Source: Dichetophora obliterata
Lineage: Eukaryota; Arthropoda; Insecta; Diptera; Sciomyzidae
Reading direction: 5' to 3'
Assembly: GCA_963920525.1 (NCBI GenBank)
Contig: OY986438.1
Coordinates: forward strand, 125,556,920 to 125,620,919
DNA length: 64,000 nucleotides
Position numbers and translations under genes: made by a program. Of this stretch, positions 57,575 through 64,000 are shown piece by piece (position 1 is the stretch's first letter; the number at the start of each line of letters is the position of its first letter). The notes beneath the pieces were generated by a model. That model saw only the letters and a list, made by a program, of their open reading frames with translations. It was not told the origin of the DNA and did no database searches.

Positions 57575-58920
57575 CACAAATAAAGCTCAGTATTAGGGCC
57601 TCTTCTGTGGAACGTAATTAACTATGTCGGTCCAAAGCTCCCTGTACCACCAGGCGTCAAAATCGACGGACGACCACGACAGACGACCTTGTGGTACTGG
57701 TGACAACAAAACGAAGTGGAGCCTCATCAGCGTTGATACTAGCATTATCCAAAATTAGCTAAATTCCGTTTAAGTTTACTCTAGCTGAACACAAGACAGA
57801 GGCAGTACTAATCATCAGTAGGGGAAAAAATAAGATATAGTCATCATTAACATATGTGGGTCGGAGGTGACGCTAAAGCCTTTCATCAAGTACCTCGGCG
57901 TAATGATTGTCTCCAAAGCATGTTTTAAACAACATCAGCAGAACGCTCACAAAAAACAGAATATTGCCAAGCATAAGAGGGCCAACACAAGCGCGTAGGA
58001 CACTTTGTCTAAATGTTGTGCGCTCTATTTGTATGTACGCATCGACGGTTTGGATTCAGCGATGAAGGGCAAGTTCTACCGACGAGGAAAAGAGTCGGTG
58101 GAAAGACTAGGTGCGTTTAGAGTAAGCTACACGGTTAAAAATCTTGGACTAAATTTTAAACTTTATTGGAATACATATAGGACAACATCAAAAAAAGAGT
58201 ACTTTTTAATCCAAGGAAAACTTAAAAATTTTTCACTCAAAAAAAGATTGGTTTTCAATCCGCAAAAATTTTTAAAAAAGCAGTATAAATATCAATTTAA
58301 AATAAATACAATTTAAACACGTCCTCTGTTGAGCTGGTCCAACACCTTATCCACTCGTTCATCTCAGTTGCTTAGAAACTTACGCTTATTTTGCATCACA
58401 ACGAATGCAAGTAAGCTTGCAGTAAGTAAGCAAGCGAGCAGAAATAAAAAATAAAAAATAAAATAAAAAAATTTTCTGAGCAGTCCGTGGTTTGAACATA
58501 CGTCCTCTAATGTGCAGGTCAAACACCTTATCCACTCGTCTAACTCAGTTGTTGACATAGTTTCGCTTATTTTGCATCATTACGAATGCAAGTAAGTTTT
58601 TTTCAGGAACGTGGGCTTGAGATCCAGCAAAATTATACTAATGTTGGAAATAAAATAGTAGGTTCGGGATTAAAAATTCCTTTAAACCAAAGTTTGGATT
58701 AAAAAGTAGTCCGAAATTTTTAACCGTGTACGCTTTAAGAACCGTTTCTGAAGATGATAGCCTTGTAATTTCCAGTTCGACTCTAATCGATCTCTTGGTG
58801 GACAAAGCCCATCCGAAAGTCATCAGCGATAACTCGTAAGAAACTATCTCAAGAGAAAAGCATGAAACAGTGGCAGACTCGTTGGAAAAGTTCAAAGATG
58901 GGAAGCTGGGCTCACCAGCT
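57575..58920 (+). pseudogene. R1-like LINE reverse-transcriptase relic, split by a TA element
   Basis: The plus strand shows, in shifting frames with stops, GPLLWNVI (57597 on), LNTRQRQ-type remains, INICGSEVTLKPFIKYLGVM (57850-57905), NVVRSICMYASTVW and, beyond the insertion, AFRTVSEDDSLVI with IDLLVDKAHP (58732-58810). These are blocks of R1/I-group reverse transcriptases after the catalytic centre. The frame is interrupted at 58128 by the TA-flanked element. Heavily decayed. Confidence 0.75.
58130..58728. mobile_element. TA-flanked inverted-repeat element with tRNA-like segments (copy 2)
   Basis: TA at 58128-58129 and 58729-58730. Ends CACGGTTAAAAATCTTGGAC and the inverted CACGGTTAAAAATTTCGGAC match copy 1 at 29000-29609. 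Inside, a block of about 180 bp is duplicated (about 58322-58430 and 58500-58590). On the minus strand it reads ACTGAGTTAGACGAGTGGAT then GTTCAAACC, like tRNA A and B boxes. It interrupts an R1-like LINE relic. Confidence 0.82.
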
Positions 58921-58924
58921 CATC

Positions 58925-59570
58925 CCTTACTTGGCTGAGTGGTGTGATAGAAGTTAAGAATTTTTAAACTTTAATTATAGTCATATTTGAGCGGGCACTG
59001 TTGTCTCAGATCATTCCAGTATTAATTTACTCATGCAACTGAACCCTAAAGCACATATTGCTCTGGTTTCACATTACACGCAGAGAAAAGACATGGGTGA
59101 GACATAATTACCACAATAATAAATTTTTTACTAAAATGATTGTACTATTCCTGCAAACATAAATTTTTGCTTTAATAAAGTCATTATTTACTAATGGTGG
59201 AACCAAAAATAACATTATTGTTGAAATCTTACTATCTATCGTCAACTTATTATGATCAGTGTAGCCAGAGTGGATTATAAAATTTTAATTTGGAATGTTT
59301 TTCTTTCAAAGAGCATTTTTGTTTTTTAAATTATATCCAACGTAATAAGTGGAATATTTTTTGTATGTCTAAATTAGCAAAAATTTTCTTTAAAAATGAC
59401 TATATGTGTTTTTTATTTATCAACATGTAAATATTTTTTTTCTCTAAGCACCTTGTAAAACGAAAAATAAAGCGTTCTTACAATTTCCGAGCTATAGCTT
59501 GAACAACATATACATTTAGGCATTTCTTGAGTCCAAGAAAATTGTATTACCAGCACAAACACAATAAAGA
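58925..59570. other. Intronic stretch without recognised gene
   Basis: AT-rich. CAGTGTAGCCAGAGTGG at 59259 is roughly inverted at 61741-61758 (CTGGTCACACTGA), a possible outer boundary of a larger element. Confidence 0.35.
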
Positions 59571-59575
59571 TTTAA

Positions 59576-60137
59576 GGTACTATTACAGTGTGTAAAAAAT
59601 TAAAAATCCATTTTTTTTATTTTCATTAGAAAATGGTTCTTTAAGGTTTTAAGAATACATGTACAAAATTTTAGGAAAAAATATCAAGTAGAAAAAAAGT
59701 TATATTATATATTATATATTATATTCGTATGTCGCGTGGTATTCAAGGACCTTTAAATCTGTAATCGAGTTTTTCTCGAAACAAGGTTCTTAGAATCGGC
59801 TTCTAAGATATCTGGAATTCTACTTGACAGATTTCGATGAATCTTAATTCATTGTGATCCTTATAGATCTGTTAAGCACTAGACCTATAAAAAGCTAATA
59901 AACTTTTATATATTTTTTGTATGGCTGAAAGTTTCGGCAAAAATATGGGGTTTTTTTGACATTCAACGCACTGTAGAAAATTAACAATAACTATAAAGAC
60001 AAAAACAACATTTTTTTTTATTTCCTCATGAATAATTCCTCATTATGTAAAAAATTTGAATCATTAAAATTAATAATCCTAGGTAAAAAAATTAATAAAA
60101 TAGGTGTTGTTTTATAGCTACACACTGTAATAGTACC
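59576..60137. mobile_element. Inverted-repeat element flanked by TTAA
   Basis: Ends GGTACTATTACAGTGTGTA and TACACACTGTAATAGTACC are perfect inverted repeats of at least 19 bp; TTAA lies on both sides (59572-59575 and 60138-60141). A TA duplication with longer ends is equally possible. 562 bp, non-coding. Confidence 0.8.
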
Positions 60138-60329
60138 TTAATTTAATTTGTGCTTTCCTTACTAAATTCATCGTTTAGCAATGCTGTGGTTGAGCTGTAT
60201 GAAACTTTTAAAACAAAAATACGAAACAAAATTAAAAACTAGGTAGGAATTATCGACTAGACCGAAGTTAAAATACCCCTACTGCCCAAATATATCACAT
60301 TTGAAACTCGCAGTCCTTTTTATTTATTA

Positions 60330-61020
60330 AAGCTTTTGAGTACAACTTTGTGTGGAATTTAGAGGATTTATTGATTTCATAAAGTCACTTTGTATGGGAG
60401 GTAGCCATGGTTTCCATTAGATTTTTTCAAATTTCATACTTAAAGAGCATATTCTTTGTTAAAGCTTATGTGCAAAATTTGAAGTCATAAGATTAATTTC
60501 TTCGAAATTGACAGAGATTTTACAATTTTGGTTAAATCACTCTGTATTGCAGGTAGACGTGATTTTTATTCGACTTATAAAAATTTCATTCGTGCAAAAT
60601 TTGAAGTCACTAGATTGATTTTTGTGAGATTTGAAGAGATATTACCGTTTTGGTAGCCTCACTTGTATGAGAGCTAGACGTGGTTTTCATACGATTTTTT
60701 CGAATTTCATACTTAAAGTACATATTTATTTTTAAAGTTTATGTGCAAAATTTGAAGTCATTAGATTTGTTTTTGCGGAATTGAACAAGATTTTACCGTT
60801 TTGAGACAAAGCGAAACAAAATCACTTTGTATGGGAGGTAGAAGTGATTTTTATTCGACTTTTACAAATTTCATACTTAAAGTGCATATTAAAGTTTAAA
60901 GCTTATGTGCAAAATCATAAGATTAATTTTTGTGGAATTTAAAGAGGTTTACCCTTTTGGTTAAGTCACTTTGTATGGGAGGTAGGCGTGGTTTTCATCC
61001 AATTTCACTCATTTTTGAAC
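60330..61020. repeat. Diverged ~145-bp tandem repeat array, five units
   Basis: TCACTTTGTATGGGAGGTAG-like blocks occur near 60385, 60537, 60659, 60822 and 60966, each followed by GTGGTTTTCAT, TTTCATACTTAAAG and GTGCAAAATTTGAAGTCA. Unit lengths vary from 122 to 163 bp. Similar GGGAGGTAG/CGTGG wording links it to the gggcgtgg family; an ACAGACAGACAGG word and GGCCACGCCTCC follow at 61100-61185. Confidence 0.72.
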
Positions 61021-61199
61021 ATAACCTCCATTTTTTTAATAAAATGCTTATGTATTGAATTTCGTTACAATAGCTATAAAATTACGTTGTTATTGTAATC
61101 ACAGACAGACAGGCTGATATGGCTAAATCGACACAGGAGGTGATGCTAATCGAAAATATATATACTTTTCTATACCGGCCACGCCTCCTTATCGGCGAT

Positions 61200-62085
61200 A
61201 CAAACGGAGTGAAAATGTTAATATACTTCTTTTGCGTTTTTTTAACGTGGGGGTATAATAAACTTTTAAATAATTTGTTAAATGTTAAAACTTGGCTACA
61301 TGTTTAAAAAAGTATTTTGATAACTACCAAATACCAGATAGCTTTATAAAAAACTTAAAACTTCAAATTTATATGAAAATAGCACAGACATTAATTTCAA
61401 TATTGATCACGATGATGTTCCTAAATTTTAGTTTTATACATAAGTACTATACAAATAGTGTATGTAACTAACACCTATATGTTTTTTATTTTAAAATTTA
61501 AATTTACTCTATGAGAAAAAGTTACTATTTTTTGCAGAATATAATTATTGAAAATAATTTTGTAAAGTAGAAATATAATGATATATTTTTTTTTCTAATT
61601 ACATCGTATTAATATTAATTCATGTTTATATAAAATATATATCTTTCTAATAAAGATATAGAAAATATATATCTTTAAAATTCAAAGTGGAATATTTTAG
61701 AATGTGTTTTTTACAAAAAAACATATTTCTTCAAAATTCTTCTGGTCACACTGATTTTGATTGCCCCAACTATTAGTTGCAGCAAAAATCTTGTGGTTTT
61801 GTCAATCATGATAAATGTGAATATTGTGTGAACTATTCTTTGATCGCTTAGTTATTTATTCTTGTTCCCTCGGTAAAGCAACACTTTGCGTGCTTGATTA
61901 ATCTTGCTTCGCAGATAAACCTCTACGCAGCGTGGTATGCTTTTAATAAGTGCAATTATTCTGCAATTATCTGCAATTATTTGAGTGAAACTAGTGTTGA
62001 GTTTTTGGTGGAATTATTTTCATTTCACTGAAATTCAGTTAATTACATAATCACACACTTTAAAAGGCGTTACATGTCCTCGTGC
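61200..62085. other. Stretch without recognised gene
   Basis: Strongly AT-rich, with ATATATATCTTT repeats near 61635-61680. TCTGCAATTATCTGCAATTA is a short duplication near 61960. Confidence 0.35.
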
Positions 62086-62087
62086 CC

Positions 62088-63690
62088 ATGAAGTGAAGGG
62101 TTTTCTTGCAAACTGTTCAAAGACAGTAGGGGTATTCACACTGACTTGGGAAGTTGGGTATGGTTAGATTGAGTACTTTTTGTTATTGCCAGCACCCTAG
62201 TTGTGGGCAGTGATGGATGTTTGTTTGATCTCCCCGGCTTATATAGCTGATGAGAGATGAGTGACAGCTGGAAGAGGGCTGCCACCAAATCATTTTTTGT
62301 CGCTTAAAAAGTTAGGCCATTAATTAGGTGACAAAAATTTTTTTATATGCGAGGAATTTTTAACGTGAACTTCGCAGTATCTTATCATTTACTAGTAATC
62401 CAGGGGTAAACGTTTTCCTGTCACAGACCGGCTTACTGCCACACAAGAATTTTCATGCCAATCGGAAAAAAAATATTTAATTTTTTATGTATCTGAACTG
62501 GCATAACTGTAGTGCGACTACGCCCATTTTTGGTTCAGCTTCCGAAGCCGCCTAACATATAGCATTTTTATTGATTTGTTGGTGGTAAAAAGGGGTTTGG
62601 CAAAATTTTCCTAAACTTCTTTATAGGCAAAACAAATCGACTGCTAAAATTTTAGCGCAATCGGCCCAGTAGTCAATTTTAATGATTTATGAAAAAAAGG
62701 GCGTTGCTATAGATCAACCACGCCCATTTTATAGTACTGTTCCCGAATGTAGCCATACAAACTAAATTATCAAATGTAAGTCTTATACGACCAAAATCGT
62801 CTTAAATAAAGTATTTTTATTGGTTTGGGGGCTGTAAAAGGGGGCGTGGACACCCTTTTTATACAGTTTCAGACAGTAAACATACAAAGTAAATTACCAA
62901 ATTTTAGTCTAATACGATAAAAAACCGTCCGAAATATAACATTTTTATTGATTTGTGAGCGGTAAAAGGGGGGTGTAGCCTTTTTTTATTAACCGAGATA
63001 TAACTTTATTAACTGAGATATGAACAGATATTGTAAATTTGGTTGCTTTAGGTGTTACCATTCTTGAGATCTTAAGAGACACCGCACGAACGAGTTTATG
63101 CATATAGAAGGGCTGCAAAAGTAGGCGTGGCAAAATGTATATAATAAGTTTCATTATAAAAACATACATCCCTCACGAATTATATTTTCTGAAAAGTAGG
63201 CGTAGTTATATTTCGACCACGCCCATTTTTTGTTGAATTGTCGATAGTAGCCATACGAACTAAATTACAAAATTTCAGTCCAATACAACCGAATTTGTCT
63301 GAAATATGGCGTTTTTATTAACTTGTAGGCGGAAATAGGGGGTGTGGCAATATTTTTGTGTATTATTCGAAATATTAGCCTTGACAACATACATTGAAAA
63401 TTTGATGCCCTTAGGTCAATTATTGCCTATTTTTGGAAAAAGTACTCAATTTGGCAAGAAAACAATCTACCCAAACAAGTCAGGAGGTCAGCTAGAGTAG
63501 ATTGGTAGATGGGTAATTGGGTATAATGGCACTTTACCAAAACAAAATGTACGGCATTTACCAATCTACCCAACTACCCAAGTCGGTGTGAATACCCCTA
63601 ATAAGTTTTATCGATTACTGGTTGTGTGTCGTTTCGTTTGTCAACTCTTCGAATATTGTGTTGTGTTATAAATCGCCTTATCCTAAAGAC
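62088..63690. repeat. Right copy of the palindromic repeat, interrupted
   Basis: The pieces 62088-62126 (ATGAAGTGAAGGGTTTTCTT with CAAACTGTTCAAAGACA) and 63601-63690 (ATAAGTTTTATCGATTACTG through TTATAAATCGCCTTATCC) match the loop and arm of the repeat at 1-215, the latter in inverse orientation to positions 1-90. They are separated by the TA-flanked element 62129-63598. Confidence 0.65.
62129..63598. mobile_element. TA-flanked 1.47-kb element carrying gggcgtgg repeats
   Basis: TA at 62127-62128 and 63599-63600. Ends GGGGTATTCACACTGACTTG and the inverted GGGGTATTCACACCGACTTG, continuing to TTGGGTA (about 31 bp). The interior holds several diverged repeats with CGCCCATTTT, GGGGGCGTGG and TTTTTATTGATTTG blocks (62520-63360), related to those at 26607-27557. 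No transposase. Superfamily not determined. Confidence 0.8.
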
Positions 63691-64000
63691 CCAATGAAAT
63701 AAAAATGCAGGGCTTCAAAGTTCTTAAAGCATGTTTTAAAAGAAAAAAATTATTGTTTCAATAATATTCCAGTTTCTAAAAAGAAATTCCTTTTCATAAT
63801 ATAGTTTTTGTAATCATTCCATTTTTATCCCAAGTAATATTTGATTTGTTCAGTAATATTTTAGTACCTACGAAAAAATTCCTTTTCTATATATAGTTGT
63901 TGCCATCATTGATCATAAAATGATAAATGAAAATAATGATAATAGAAACCGTTATATATTTAAGAACAAACACAGAAAAAATCTTTGTAAAATCAACTAA
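63691..64000. other. AT-rich end of window, nothing recognised
   Basis: Two diverged copies of a TTCC(T)TTT(A/T)TATATAGTT block occur near 63790-63810 and 63880-63898. No gene. Confidence 0.35.

Noticed and set aside
59259..61758. A 2.5-kb element bounded by CAGTGT-GCCAGA-like inverted words
   Set aside because: The match is about a dozen bases with mismatches and no target duplication; it spans other elements and may be chance.
1..63690. Window as a circular or terminally repeated replicon because its ends are inverted copies
   Set aside because: The repeats are a dispersed palindromic family, inner sequence is ordinary insect DNA, and dynein coding runs off both sides.

Overview
This is an AT-rich stretch of an animal nuclear genome, almost certainly an insect and most likely a higher fly (Diptera). 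The evidence is an insect-type ionotropic receptor gene with many 56-93 nt introns, part of an axonemal dynein heavy chain gene, and a dense load of dipteran-style transposable elements. Nothing points to a bacterium, plasmid, virus or CRISPR locus. The window holds two real host genes on opposite strands; nearly everything else is mobile-element sequence, much of it old, broken and nested.

Host gene 1 (+ strand, 3696-18234) is an ionotropic receptor (IR) of the variant ionotropic glutamate receptor family. Ten exons splice in phase into an uninterrupted 692-residue protein with a ligand-binding domain split in two and three membrane segments. Eight exons sit together at 3696-5693. The last two (17607-18234) lie beyond an 11.9-kb intron filled with foldback elements, tandem repeats and a dead LINE.

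Host gene 2 (- strand) is an axonemal dynein heavy chain of the DNAH3/7/12-like inner-arm type. Four phase-compatible exons cover AAA1 Walker B to AAA2 Walker A: 48872-49065, 33641-33843, 18690-18877 and 18357-18527. They are separated by introns of 15.0 kb, 14.8 kb and 162 nt. No earlier exon is seen up to 64000 and no later one down to 1, so the gene runs off both ends. The IR gene therefore appears to sit antisense inside a dynein intron, its stop codon only 122 nt from a dynein exon.

Mobile-element layout: palindromic repeat, LINE fragment and hAT remnant (1-2800); foldback-like palindromes, 51-bp repeats and a LINE inside the IR intron (7100-17400); long-inverted-repeat element, unclassified element ORF, piggyBac-like element, gggcgtgg repeats, and a mariner remnant split by a LINE that is itself split by a TA-flanked element (19660-33000); small inverted-repeat elements, internally deleted mariner, a run of three gggcgtgg repeats, and a THAP-domain remnant between inverted arms invaded by a LINE (34200-48200); palindrome, LINE, SINE, hAT remnant with a nested small element, R1-like LINE split by a second TA-flanked element, 145-bp tandem array, and a TA-flanked element inserted into a repeat whose inverted counterpart starts the window (49000-64000). 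Clear target-site duplications (8 bp for both hATs, 10 bp for a foldback, TTAA or TA for others) support many of the boundaries.

No new enzymatic system is evident. The most notable biology is the antisense nesting of a chemoreceptor in a giant-intron dynein gene, and a family of inverted-repeat elements that carry tRNA-like segments.
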